Shown one piece after another: positions 33,428 through 44,129 of a stretch of 64,000 bases of DNA. Below the pieces are notes generated by a model. That model was not told where the DNA came from and did not search any database. It saw nothing but the letters and a program-made list of their open reading frames with translations. The translations under genes were made by a program, and so were the position numbers. Source of the DNA: Tigriopus japonicus (lineage: Eukaryota > Arthropoda > Copepoda > Harpacticoida > Harpacticidae); NCBI GenBank assembly GCA_010645155.1, contig CM021315.1, positions 2,343,896 to 2,407,895 of the forward strand, given 5' to 3'. Position 1 is the stretch's first letter; each line of letters opens with the position of its first letter.

Positions 33428-36351
33428 TCACAATCTGACAGGCGCATATTTCGCGCGATTAGGACAATGCTCGGCCCAATGATCTGGGCCTTTACAAATA
33501 TTGCACGGTCTTGCGGCTGAAGGACCCGGCTTGGGTCTGAGTTGCCCAAAATATGGTTTAAAACCACTCGTATATTGCCTTCCAGGCATTGAGTTTGCGT
33601 TGAAGGGCAACGTTCTTCGATCTCTTCCCTTCGATTTGAGATGCGATGCTCGGATGGTTTGGGCGGAATGGTAAGGCACTTTAGCCGCTGAAGACGACTT
33701 TTTGGCTTCCCGACGCACATATTCCAAGTGGCGCTTGAATTCGGAATTGAACTCCGCTGTGCCTTCAAAAGCGCTGACCGTCGCGAAACCATCCTTCTCA
33801 ACGATCCTAGCAATGCTGGCTTCATGCTCAGCTGCCTTGAAGCTATCCGTTACGAGTCGTAATAACTTCGCATTCTGTTTCACCTCATTCTTAATCCAGA
33901 TTTTCGCTCGTTGGATGTCGATTACGTCCATTCCATTCATGGTCGAAGCGTCGAGGATCTCCTGATAAGCTTCGTTTTTGCCCTTTGACAACACACTTGA
34001 CTGAACAACGTCACGAATTTTCCCCAATTGAATAGCCATCAACCCGTTGTGCCATCCCACACGACATGTAGGAAAATTTTGTCTCTTCAAATTCTTTGAA
34101 CGTTCACGTAGAAAATCCCGGTTGAGGGTAATATCCTCTGAAAATAACCAAAGAAAACAACTGATCCCGTTGTACTCAATCTGAGTTTAGTCAAGGAAGC
34201 TGCAGCTCGGATAATTAACGTAACTATTATTAAAGCCCACAGACTGAAATTAAAAACGCTCAGTTCTCAGAAAACTAAATTAATTGCTCGTGCTGACAGA
34301 AACTATTTTACCACTAAATGCGTTGTGGTCGTGGCTGAGAAACTGCATTAAATATGCAACGACATGGACTGAGCTTGGTCATCATCCTAGCGACGCAATT
34401 GCGTAGTTGAAAACTGCTCAAGGGAAACAGCCTTTTACATACTCATACGACTGGATTCACTGGAAACAGTCAGCGCGTGACTTTTCTCGGCGTCTTGCCT
34501 CCCGGCAACAATTTATCGTACAAACAGCTTGTGAGGGTCTAAGCCCAGGGGTCCGCCACTTGGTTTAGTTCAAGTCGAGTTAAACTGAGTGAGACCGAGC
34601 CCGGTGACACTAATGTACTTAAAATCTTCGCCGCAACAGCTCGTGGGACTAAGCCCTAAAACACGCCACTTTTCACATAATTCATGGCTGTTTTTATGGC
34701 TGAAAACAGCCGGCGTGGAACTGAAACCGGTGACACTTTGTTCTCCCTCAAATCTTGCTGAAAACAGGCCCAGGGACTAAGCCCTGTTACATATCTTTAC
34801 AAAACTCATGGCTAATAACAGCCTGCGTGGGACTGACCCCGTAGCATCTTTGTCTTATCGATCATAGCTGGAAACAGCGTACGATGAAAAGGCTCATGGA
34901 AACGCCTTGGCCACATACCATAGCTGAGACAGCTTTTAATGGGATTGGGCCGTGAGGCACGTTTATTGATCCCAGCTCTCTAGCAGAAAGGAAAGGATTA
35001 AAACCGGTGCCACATCTTCCGGCAACCTATCATAATCCCGGTTATAACGTTCTTGCCAATCTCATTCTAGCTGATCGCTTGTGAGGGACTGAACTCTAGA
35101 GAAACGCGTCATGGTAATAAATTTCATAGCTGAAACAGCCTGTGTGGGACTAAGCCCGGTAACACGTCATTGTCCATTACCATACTACTGAAACACATGA
35201 ACGGCACTAAGCCCAGCATATAATGCCTCTTGGCAATAATACATAGCTGAAACAGCTTGTGTGGGATCAACCCCGGAGACACACCATTGCTTTTCTGCAA
35301 TCTAGATGAAAACTGAAAAGACTAGGTCTTACATAACATCTCCTGGCAACACAATAGCTGAAAATAGCTTGAGAGGGACTCGCCCCTCTCAAGCTACATC
35401 GGCTAGCCTGCCGATACATCCTATGAGATTAAGCATCCAGCTCAAAACTGAGAGAGACTAAGCCTAGAGATTGGCCTTTTGGCAATTAAAACGTAGCTGA
35501 ACCAGCCTGTGTGGGACTGAGCCCAGTGTCACTCTAAATTATCACAAAACTTACAACTTTGACTAGGATAGCATTTGCAATAAACGTTCCCACTCACCTC
35601 GTTCGTTGCGCGAAGTCTTTAATTGACCCGTGTTAGTTTGCAGTCCCACTAATTTCGCCAATGGGTGAGGCCAACTTTCGTCCTTTGGTCTTTTGGCGGC
35701 GCTTTCCTCCTCTGAAGATGATGATGAATGGGTAGACGAATCGGGTTTAGGCGAATGTTGACGTTTTGGCGCTGATGACTCTTTACTTCTTTTGTTCTCC
35801 CCCGATTTCGGTTTTCCTTCCCTTCTAGATGCTTGAAAGAGGGACCGATAGGAATTTTCCGGTTCGATCGGTTGATAGGAGTCTTCTCCACAATTTTCTT
35901 CATCCGAATCGGATTCGACTCTTCCTAGTGATACATGCGCCGATTTCGATCTTTCTGGCCCTGAGTGATTTGGATCTTGACGTCTTCCGGGCGAGCCGAA
36001 AAATCGGCGCGCGCGCGATTGGGCCAAAACTGAAGAAATTTGGTTCCAATCTTGCTCACTGGCCTCGCTACGCAGAAATTTAGATATATCTTCTTCCCAA
36101 TTCATTCTGACCTGATCCGCGACTTTCTTAGAGCCCGCGCTCGTCTTCTGATTCGAAATTTTATCCAACTTTTCCGCGGTTCCCGCTGCTTTAGTTGGTT
36201 GAGTGGTAGCGACCACAATTTCTTCCGCGGTCTCCTCAACTTGAATCATGTTGTTGCTCTGGAGGCCACGGAATTGATCTTCCGAAACCAGTAAGGATCC
36301 ATCTGGTTGGAGCTGAAGAATGGAACTAACCACGCTTTTTGGATCGCTCAT
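33428..36351 (-). CDS. Gag-like protein of the DIRS-type element, two exons
   Basis: Exon 1 is 36351-35598 and exon 2 is 34137-33428 (minus strand). The donor reads GAG^GTGAGT and the acceptor TTATTTTCAG^AGG. Exon 1 ends one base into a codon and exon 2 supplies the other two, so the reading frame is exactly kept, giving 487 residues. Exon 1 is charged and Ser-rich with HSSSSSEEESAAKRPKDE; exon 2 ends with a zinc knuckle CNICKGPDHWAEHC (CX2CX4HX4C) typical of nucleic-acid-binding gag proteins. The start at 36351 (MSDPKSVV) is preferred over the in-frame ATG at 36453. The 1460-bp intron is filled by a degenerate repeat array. The spliced reading is inferred from sequence only. Confidence 0.8.
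34310..35530. repeat. Degenerate hairpin-repeat array within the gag intron
   Basis: About 15-18 imperfect units, roughly 55-75 bp apart. Each is built on ATAGCTGAAACAGC (itself a small GCTG/CAGC hairpin), then TGTGTGGGACTAAGCCC and GGTGACAC. The clearest units start near 34690, 34808, 34864, 34920, 35128, 35240, 35346 and 35488. On the minus (transcribed) strand each would give a GCTG-TTT-CAGC stem-loop. No open frame. The function is unknown. Confidence 0.75.
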
Positions 36352-36979
36352 AGCGGATGTGAAAGATAAACGTGGATTTTTAAAACGAGGAAAAACATGC
36401 ACGACCGGTCGGTAGTAAATCCAATTTCGCAATGATTGCGGAAGAAGAGGCAAAGTCCTTCGACCAAGAATTACCAGAATCCCCGACCTACAATTCGGAT
36501 TTACTGAATATCTGCTGGTCTTCGCAGAACAATTTCATTGCTTTCACCCCCGTCGTGGTTTCTTCAAGTTTTCTCTCCATTCTTACTCTTTCCGGCGTTT
36601 GGGTGTTACACCTATTGGATATTGACGAGATGAGACGGATTTTAAAGGATTTATTTATTGGATCGAGACACACTACGTTTTTCTGTTCATTAATTCTTAA
36701 CCAACGCTCCGCGTGGTTTTTCACACAAACACACTCACAAAACGGCGGGAACTGAAGGAACTTTACATTTTACACTTACTAAACCTTGAATAAGGAAGAT
36801 CGATGAAGTACAACTTCTGACACGCCCCCTCAATCGATTTTCCGACACGCAACATTGCACATACCATTTAACCTCTGGAGCTTTGGTCTTGGCAAGGCCT
36901 TAGTAAACATATCAAGTATTGCAAGGACAGAGAAAATGATAGCTGACAGGATTGTTCCCAATAGTGTTAAACGAAAGCT
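36352..36979. other. Upstream flank of the DIRS-type element; no gene recognised
   Basis: Probably holds the 5' terminal region and promoter of the retrotransposon. I could not match it to sequence at the opposite end, so the terminal repeats remain undefined. Confidence 0.35.
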
Positions 36980-37121
36980 CGTGCATCAGCAAGTTCGAGC
37001 CTTCGAGCTTGGAAAAACAATTGCACGAACGTCCGAACGAACTCGAGCTTATGGCTAGGCACTTCTTGCACTGGGCCTTGTCGGGCCCAAACTTGGACAA
37101 GTAGCTCCACACTTCTGCCAT
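36980..37121 (-). pseudogene. BED-type zinc finger remnant of a hAT-like transposase
   Basis: The minus-strand reading begins MAEVWSYLSKFGPDKAQCKKC, which has the W-Y-F aromatic residues and CxxC pair of a BED finger, the DNA-binding head of many hAT-like transposases. The downstream SNLLMHEL could be the broken His part. The second half is scrambled by an indel. It lies downstream of, not in front of, the transposase remnant at 38690-39846 on the same strand, so it comes from another copy or a rearrangement. Confidence 0.55.
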
Positions 37122-38195
37122 GATGATGCACTCGAAGCTTCTGTATTCCTTGTTTTCTTCAATTCTTTCACAGCAAATCTTTTAAGTCAAATCTTCCACT
37201 CAATTGAAGCAGGACTGACAAAGTGGACCTCACTCGACCATATTAAACTTTAAGTATTTCAAAGTATAGTCATGTAATAAAAACATTAGCGGGTTTTCAA
37301 AATGTATCAGCAAGACGCAATTTCATGCATTAAATTTAATAGAAAATGGAAACGTTAGGCTATTGTCGCAACCCTAATAGCGTGGAGTGTTCAGCGGAAC
37401 GTGCGGTTGGTCTGCCTGCCACCATCCCCGGGCAGCAAGGCAGTAAGTATAATCACAAAACCTCAATGAAATAAACTTCCTTTTCCGGCATTAAGTCGGT
37501 TAGAGAACGCCACCCACGAAACAACGTGTAAGTGTCTTATTTCCTAACTTAGAATATTTCCATTAGTATTTAGGCATATCATTAGCTTAGGGTAATCGCT
37601 ACATGGTCCTTTGAGCCGGATCAGGCTGAACTTGAAACGATTTACTGCTAAGTTAACGGATGTGACTAATATTTTTGGATTTTGTCTGGGATTTTGTGAA
37701 GAATTTTAAGGATTGAGAAACAGACTGCGGTCGGCAGTTTCTCATTTTGGGTGCCTTCCCAACAAGGACTTGGTCAATCATTTCCCCGCCCCAAGTAGAT
37801 GGGCATCGAAACCAAGTGTAAGTCCTGGGATACAACCCTCCTTGAGCTTGACAAATTTCTAGAAGTCCACAGAATATTTTGTGGCAAAACATTGGGATCA
37901 GAGTGTATAATTGTCTGCGGGCCGTCCATCGAGAGGTGCCAAAAGTACAACAGCCAGCCTTTATAAGAAAAGGTTATTTTCCAATCCCTGGTACTCTGTC
38001 GATGAGCAGACTGCCAAATTACGTGCAAGTTAATCTTCTTAAAGGCGAAGTTTAACTTGACGGGTTCGGTACTTCCTTGTTCAGGAGTACACACTCACGA
38101 TTACGTCGTGGAGACATAAATTGAGGTTTTGCTAGTGTTGCTCTTGAGAAGTAGAGATTACTGGCCAGACATATTAATGAAAAAATACTGGATTA
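37122..38195. other. No recognised gene
   Basis: Contains a 106-codon minus-strand open frame (37774-38094) with no family resemblance that I can see, and a GC-richer patch near 37380-37450. Probably relic transposon DNA. Confidence 0.35.
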
Positions 38196-38675
38196 ATGTT
38201 CCAGAATTTTGACCCACGTGACCCGAAAATGTCTTATTCCCCCAGCGTTGAGGCTCCCCCAACGGTAGACGCCATGGCCGTCGAGCACTCGTCTTGGGCT
38301 GAACCCGTCGAGGGTGAACCTCCTTCAAACCCGGTGGAAGAAGCGGGTTGTTGTGGTTCCAACCCAATCATCCTATCGGCAGCAAATCGCCCGGTCCAGG
38401 CCGAACTCGAGTTCATAGGCAAGAGTTGGTGCCAAGCCATGTGGACAAGTCATCCGAATGCCACGACTGATCAAATAGCCTCATTAACGACACTTCAGCT
38501 GGAAGAAGTGGCCAAAGGGATTGGCCCGCCATGGGACGCCGAGAAAGAGTTCAGAGAGGGTTGCCGCATGGTCGAGCGGATCGAACAGAGCCTTACAAAG
38601 CTTCTGGATGATCTCAAGGCAAAGGCTGTTGAGGACAACTCTGCTCGTATTGAATTCCACGAGAATTCAATTTGA
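38196..38675 (+). CDS. Unrecognised 159-residue open reading frame
   Basis: Begins MFQNFDPRDPKMSYSPSVEA, with a second ATG at 38229. It is Pro/Glu-rich at first and probably helical later (EEVAKGIGPPWDAEKEF, VERIEQSLTKLLDDLKAKA). Composition is GC-richer and more codon-like than the surroundings. It ends a few bases from the start of the hAT-like remnant on the opposite strand, so it may be a fragment of a transposon-carried or captured gene. No known domain seen. Confidence 0.35.
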   Translation: MFQNFDPRDPKMSYSPSVEAPPTVDAMAVEHSSWAEPVEGEPPSNPVEEAGCCGSNPIILSAANRPVQAELEFIGKSWCQAMWTSHPNATTDQIASLTTLQLEEVAKGIGPPWDAEKEFREGCRMVERIEQSLTKLLDDLKAKAVEDNSARIEFHENSI

Positions 38676-38689
38676 CCCAGTCTCCAGGA

Positions 38690-39846
38690 TCCTCCAACCA
38701 ATAATAAAGCAACTACTAAATGTCGAATTGTCATGATCTTCGAGAAAGTCCTCTCGCAATCAACAGAGGTGATGGCGCATGAGAAGAGGAAGGGCATGTT
38801 GGGATCCATGCCACCTACCTCCTCTGACTTGCCCTGGAGGATCTTGGCACAATTCTTGATCTTCTTGGAGTCGGGGTTCTTCTCCAACACGGCCTTCAAC
38901 TTTCCCTTGAAGGGCTCCATCTGCAGCTGATCCTCGACTCTCTCAATGATGGCCATGCTCTGAACAAGTGGGACTCTTTCCTCGAGGCTGGTGATTCCAC
39001 TTGCCAGACCGGTGAAGTTTCCCTTGATTACGGCCAATTGTCCAAGCAAATCTTGCCTCGTGAAGAGCTCCTTTGCCCGCACAATTGCCATGCTGTCGTC
39101 AGCAAGGGTCTCGATGAACTCCCTAATGCTGTTGAAGTGGTTGCAGTAATAGAAGGCCGCTGCAAGCCAAGTTCCTCACCTTGTAAGGATGGGCTCTGGC
39201 AGCTGGGAGCTGGAACTGCAGGAACCTGTCCAGCAGTGGCAAGAGCCTTCTTGCGTCGAGGCGCCTTGACAAAAATCTTCTTTACCTCTGCAATGAGCTG
39301 GTCGACAAGAGGGTATTCATACCTGACAGTCTCGGCAACTCTATTGAGGCCGTGCGCGAGACAAGTTAGGTGTAGAAGATTTGGGAACATCTGCTTCAGG
39401 CCTCGACCAGCCTTGAGACAATAGGCTGCTCCATCTGTAAGCAACAGGCGAATCTTGCTGTAGTCAAGGTCATTGCCGAGAACCTTGAAAAGAGCGCCTG
39501 TGATCGCCTGCTGGATGTTCTTGTTGTTGGCTGATTCAACATCAAGGAGCTCGATGAGAAGAGTACGCTCCAAGAATTTGCCGTCAAGAGGACCGCAGAG
39601 AATGGCGGTCATCGCCCTGGCACAGCAATCAGTCGTCTCATCCACCATGATGAAGAGGTCCTTGCCGACAAGTCTCTCCTTGACCTTGTAGATGTTGGAC
39701 TTGGCCTCCTTTTCCATGATCCGGGTAAGCGTCTTCCTGCTGGGGACCTTTTCGTGGCAATACTTTTGGATGAAGGCTTGAAACTCCTCCCTCTCCACCT
39801 TGGTGAGGAGAATGTCGCAGATGACCACCATTTTGGCATCTATCAA
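38690..39846 (-). pseudogene. hAT-like transposase (DUF659-type) remnant
   Basis: Read on the minus strand it begins MIDAKMVVICDILLTKVERE. It shows IMVDETTDCCARAM, then LLLTDGAAYCLKAGRGLK and HLTCLAHGLNRVAETVR, the usual catalytic-region pattern of DUF659/hAT-like proteins, then KKIFVKAPRRKKA. After that the frame shifts; the correct continuation has a stop codon where a tryptophan is expected (ILTR, stop, GTWL, near 39170) and then runs to SVDCERTFSKI, a degenerate dimerisation-region motif. One nonsense codon, one frameshift and a truncated end make it inactive. No flanking inverted repeats were identified. Confidence 0.7.
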
Positions 39847-40799
39847 ATTCTTGACTGTGTGAGTTTGACTGGTCCATTTTTGATAAGTTTAGCTGTAATT
39901 GACGATTTGAGTAACCAAATGAAACCAAAAGCTTCTTCAGAAAGAGGGTTTAACATTTTATTGACCGCCTTCTCCTTTTACGAGACTTCCTCCTAGCCCA
40001 AAGAGGTCAGGTCCAAAATATTATTCACCTACAACTTACTTTATTACCCTACAACTCATTTCAATACCCTACCAATAACTTTATTGCCCTATGCATGCAT
40101 CATGCCTTTACAAATACATCTCAGACGCACAATTACTTGCACGTCTGAAGCCCCCGTCTCATTGACGGGAAATGATCCACAGAAGAAGTCGTGGTAGGCT
40201 TTTATACCATGGCACTGCGTAGCCAACAAACCTACTGATGTACTTGAGGTGAACAGAGCTTGCTCCTAATACCGGTATTGAGTAAGCAAAGCATGCTAGT
40301 TGGATAGTACGAATGTCCGTGGTTGAACTGATTTTCAGGGTTGAAAAATTGTAACGGAAGTCCCAAAAAGGATAAGTTGGTCAACAAAATACCATATGCA
40401 CCCACAAATGAAGGGAGGAATGGTCAAGATCCGACATCACTCGTTTCATTTTAATTGACGCCCCTCGGGCTGACGCCCTCGGGTCGCCAATAAAATGAAA
40501 CTCCCTCCGCCGGATTTTGGCCATTACTCCCTTCCTTTGCAGGTGCATAAATAGTATAAACAGAAGTCACATCAACCTAAAGTTTTTTATTTAGGGTGTT
40601 TCTAATTCTAAAATTGACCATTTTATTAAGGTTTGCAAGTGCCCAGTTTTTGGACACAAATTAGATGTTTCAAGTCCAAGTATACCTAGATGTCTATGCT
40701 GTGGTAAGTAGAACATGGCCCGTTGATGTGTAGTAAGATTTCAGACCAATGCAGGCTTCATTTTACAGAATTCATAAATATTTCGATTAAATTTTTGTT
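39847..40799. other. No recognised gene; hairpin at 40444-40500
   Basis: Includes three CCCTACAACTxxTTT-like short repeats at 40035-40085. The hairpin TTTCATTTTA/TAAAATGAAA encloses two copies of GACGCCC(C)TCGGG. Confidence 0.45.
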
Positions 40800-40913
40800 A
40801 AATTTGACTTCCTGCCACTTTTGGATATGGCCGAGGAAATATTTTTTTGCTTTCGGCCACTGGGTTTCAAATTCGGCCACTTTGGCCGAGGATTCGGCCA
40901 CCTGGCAACCCTG
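40800..40913. mobile_element. Solo end of a CAGGGTTGCCA hAT-like element
   Basis: Ends ACCTGGCAACCCTG, the same terminus as 7493-9224 and 51148-53151. Subterminal repeats TTCGGCCAC occur four times. I found no partner end or matching TTGTCAAG duplication upstream, so the copy is truncated or rearranged. Confidence 0.55.
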
Positions 40914-41161
40914 TTGTCAAGGGGCAAGGGGACCATTTTCTGGAAATTCAGCGTTTTTTTCTGACCAGGGCGACAATTTTGACATGTTTTGCCAAAATCT
41001 AGGCCAAATATGCATTATTATGCGAATAAGGGTTAAATATGCGTTATATGCGAATAAAGGTCTTTCTTTTATGCCCAAAAATTTCATTTACCAGATTTGC
41101 CCATCCCTAGTCATGAATGCGTCGCTCCCAGATCACAATGACAAAACTCTCACAATGAACT

Positions 41162-41283
41162 AGTGATGTGACTTGGGCAAGTAATGAGTCATCACTAGAG
41201 ACGGGAAGTTAAGACGAATAAAACTGTCAAATTAGACGAAAAAAGACGAATAAAATTACCTGATTAGACGAATAAAGACGAAT
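41162..41283. mobile_element. Nested left ends of two hAT-like elements, cut by a gap
   Basis: 41162-41195 is the terminus TAGTGATGTGACTTGGGCAAG of the family at 6741-7458. At 41196 a second element begins, TAGAGACGGGAAGTTAAGAC, the family of 50202-50817, preceded by GTCATCAC as the expected left target duplication. The rest runs into the assembly gap. Confidence 0.65.
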
Positions 41284-41383
41284 NNNNNNNNNNNNNNNNN
41301 NNNNNNNNNNNNNNNNNNNNNNNNNNNNNNNNNNNNNNNNNNNNNNNNNNNNNNNNNNNNNNNNNNNNNNNNNNNNNNNNNNN
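41284..41383. other. Assembly gap (100 N)
   Basis: A run of exactly 100 N, the usual placeholder for a gap of unknown size. Confidence 1.
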
Positions 41384-41476
41384 CAAAAATTTCATAAGGT
41401 CTCTATCTTTGTGAGACTTCGACGGTTTAAAACTCCCGCTGCTATGAGGAGAAGTGTTGTCAGGTTCAGAAGCCAT
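41384..41476 (-). CDS. Possible N-terminal coding fragment entering the gap
   Basis: The minus strand reads MASEPDNTSPHSSGSFKPSK and stays open to the gap. A hydrophilic start next to the end of a hAT-like element could be the N-terminus of its transposase, but it is only 31 codons long. Confidence 0.2.
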
Positions 41477-42593
41477 ATTGGTGGAATAGAAAATCAGCTG
41501 AAACCTGTTTTACTAGAAGATCTAGTTTGCTCTTGACGAAGACTTCAAATTAGTTGCCACCTGAACGGAATCAAAATGGCGGCAATTTGAAACTTCTAAT
41601 TCCACCAATTAAGATATTAGCGAAATTTATATGAAGAAATTCTGAACTTCAATCAGAGGAAGGATTTTATAAATCGAGTAAAGTCTGGATGTTAACGATA
41701 TTACAGGATTTTGAATGACCCAATCGGTCGAATGCAAAGAGATTGAATTCCAAAGGGCAAACCTCAAACTGTCAGCACATGTCTGAACTGCCTCTGGAAA
41801 TCGATCATCGAATGCAAACTTGCAGTCGCAAAAGTCAGAAAGTTCTCAAATACCAGTTTACTCGCCTGCGCCAAAATGTTCTGGAAAACCAACTCAAGTA
41901 CTAGAACCTAATACACAGAGAGAGCTTCCCACTTACGGGGTATTCTTGGGAACGTTAAATGGATACTTCTGACCTTAATAGCGATTATGTTGGTAAGAGT
42001 GGAACAGTCTCCAGATGTATGACTATCCCAGAGGGAATGGAAACAATCTCCAGACGTATGATTATCTCCGGGGTTTGATAAAGTCCTCCAGCTGTATGAA
42101 CGATATCGGTGGGAGTGGTTTCGCACCAAGCCTACCCAGTTTGTTAAAGAGTCCCAAAGTACACTCTAAAACGGTTTATACACTATAATTAATGTGTCGC
42201 TTCACTAAATGAAGAAGAGTCTCAAGTACGTGTAACACTTAGAACGTTTTATTCAAGACTGCTAAGGAAAAATGCTCTTGATTAAAAATCATCTTCATCA
42301 TCATCAGCGTGACCAAGATCTCTGTTCTTTTTCTTGAACAGCAAAGAGCAAAAATCTGAACTTTTCAAAAGAAAATTGTTTGAAAGAACTTGGTTTTCAC
42401 AAAATTTGAATTGATTAGAAACCAGACAAATGATAAAATAGAATTACTTATTGCTTGTTCGTCCATGTCCCATGCCTGTCTCGTCGCAACAATTTTTAGA
42501 CTTCAATATACTTTTTCTGTGTTTAAAAGCTATGATACATTTCTTTTTAAAAATTTACAAGATTTTGGTTAAAAAACTGCTCAGAACATGTTT
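41477..42593. other. No recognised gene
   Basis: Contains a three-fold imperfect repeat of CTCCAGATGTATGACTATC at about 42008-42100 and a short GAT/CAT-rich run near 42290. Confidence 0.4.
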
Positions 42594-42595
42594 TA

Positions 42596-44052
42596 GACCA
42601 AGAGCAAAAGTATTCGTAACATTTTGTCAATAGTTTATTGAATGCCCTTTTTGCTGAATTACACTTAAGAGACGTTTTTTATAATCATTTACAAGATTTT
42701 TACATACATCTGAAGGAATGTTAGCCCATTCTTCATAACAGATTTGCTCCAGTTCGTCAATTGTCTTTGGACGTCTTGCACGGATACGGACTTTTAATTC
42801 TCTCCAAAGGTTTTCAATTGGATTAAGGTCCGGATTCATGGAGGGCCAGTCCAAGACCTTAATCCGATTGTCCTTCAACCATTTCTTGACCAAAATGCTG
42901 TCGTGCTTAGGGTCGTTGTCGTCCTGGAAGACGAACTGTCGACCAAGCCGAAGTTTCCGCGATGAACTCTGGAGATTCTCAGCCAAGATATCCCGATAGT
43001 CTTCTTTTTTCATTGTCCCATGAATTCTCACGAGGTTACCGGTGCCTTTGGCGGAAAAGGAGCCCCATAACATGATCGATCCTCCACCGTGCTTGACCGT
43101 AGGGATGGTGTTTTTTGGATGAAACGCTTCTCCTTTACGTCGCCAAATCCTTTGTACATCGTTGTGACCAAAAAGCTCAACCTTTGTCTCATCTGACCAA
43201 AGAATCCTAGACCAAAAGTCACTGGTCTTGTCAAGGTACTTCTTGGCAAATTCCAAGCGAGCCTTCAAGTGTCTATTCTTGAGCAAGGGAGTCTTCCGTG
43301 GGCGACAAGACCCACTTCAATCCTGCTTTGTGAAGTGAGCGAGCAACAGTAAACCTCGAGATGGACAATCCATTTTCACTGAGACTGTTCCGGATGTCCT
43401 TGAGCGTTGTTCGAGGATTATTTGTGACCTCTCTGACAATCTTCCTCTCAAGTCTGGCTGACAGTTTCCTTGGACGACCGGATCTTGGGAGGTTCTCAAC
43501 CGTTCCGTTCTTTTGTGCCTTCTTCACGACGTACTGAATCGTTGAAATCGGGATGTCCAGAAGCTTCGAAATGGCTCTGTAGCCCTTGCCTCCATGATGA
43601 AGACTTACTATCTTCAACTTCAAGTCCTTGTCGAGCTCCTTGACCTTGGTCATGATTGGCTGACTGTGAAGCAATTGTTCAATTCCGTAAAATTTATAAG
43701 ATCCAAGAAAGATCTAGAAAATCTTGGAAAAAAGGAGACTAAATGACTTTTCTCCGGCTTTCCAGAATGTTCTACATCTTTCGATCAATTTTTTCTGATG
43801 AAAAATCTGTTTATAAACCTATTTTGTTAACTTTTTTGCGCGTTACGAATACTTTTGCACTATCTAAAATTTTATTTTTAATAATTAAAAGTTAGTTTCA
43901 GACATTTTTATAAAACAATTGCGGGAAACTGGTATCATTCTTAATCGTAAAAAAATATTACATTCTTACAAACTTCTTAGCATAGTATTTAATTGGATAT
44001 AAAGGATTTTCTGGTTTTCTCGTCACGTTACAAATACTTTTGCTCCTGACTG
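42596..44052 (-). mobile_element. Tc1-like transposon
   Basis: The right end, read inward, is CAGTCAGGAGCAAAAGTATT preceded by a TA dinucleotide (44053-44054). The left end has GAGCAAAAGTATTCGTAAC starting at 42602, with TA at 42594-42595. A second copy of the motif, GTTACGAATACTTTTGC, lies inside the right end at about 43850, giving an inverted-repeat/direct-repeat layout on that side. The left outer bases are diverged. The element encloses a frameshifted transposase. Confidence 0.8.
42627..43653 (-). pseudogene. Tc1-like transposase with one frameshift
   Basis: The N-terminal part (start MTKVKELDKD at 43653) has paired helix-turn-helix DNA-binding regions separated by the GRPRK motif (SGRPRKLSAR). 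The C-terminal part has the DDE catalytic pattern: WSDETKVELFG, then FQDDNDPKH, then WPSMNPDLNPIENLW. The two halves lie in different frames and meet near 43300 in the linker after LHKAGLK, so one small indel breaks an otherwise full-length (~340 residues) protein. No other stops are visible, suggesting fairly recent inactivation. Tc1 transposases cut and paste the element at TA sites. Confidence 0.88.
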
Positions 44053-44129
44053 TACATCACACACATTTTGGGGCTCTTAAGTATAACTGACCAAAACAAA
44101 CAATATAGATAAAGAGAATTATCAAAGTA

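Larger units (their letters stand above)
30050..36351 (-). mobile_element. DIRS-type tyrosine-recombinase retrotransposon
   Basis: On the minus strand the order is gag, reverse transcriptase/RNase H, then tyrosine recombinase, the plan of DIRS-like elements, which integrate with a recombinase instead of a DDE integrase. The coordinates given are the coding span; the true ends lie outside it and were not found. All three frames are open with their key motifs, so this copy may be recent and possibly active. No target duplication is expected for this group. Confidence 0.88.

Noticed and set aside
34310..35530. Cluster of tRNA-like or CRISPR-like repeats
   Set aside because: Units are degenerate throughout, lack tRNA arms and conserved boxes, and have no constant repeat with unique spacers.
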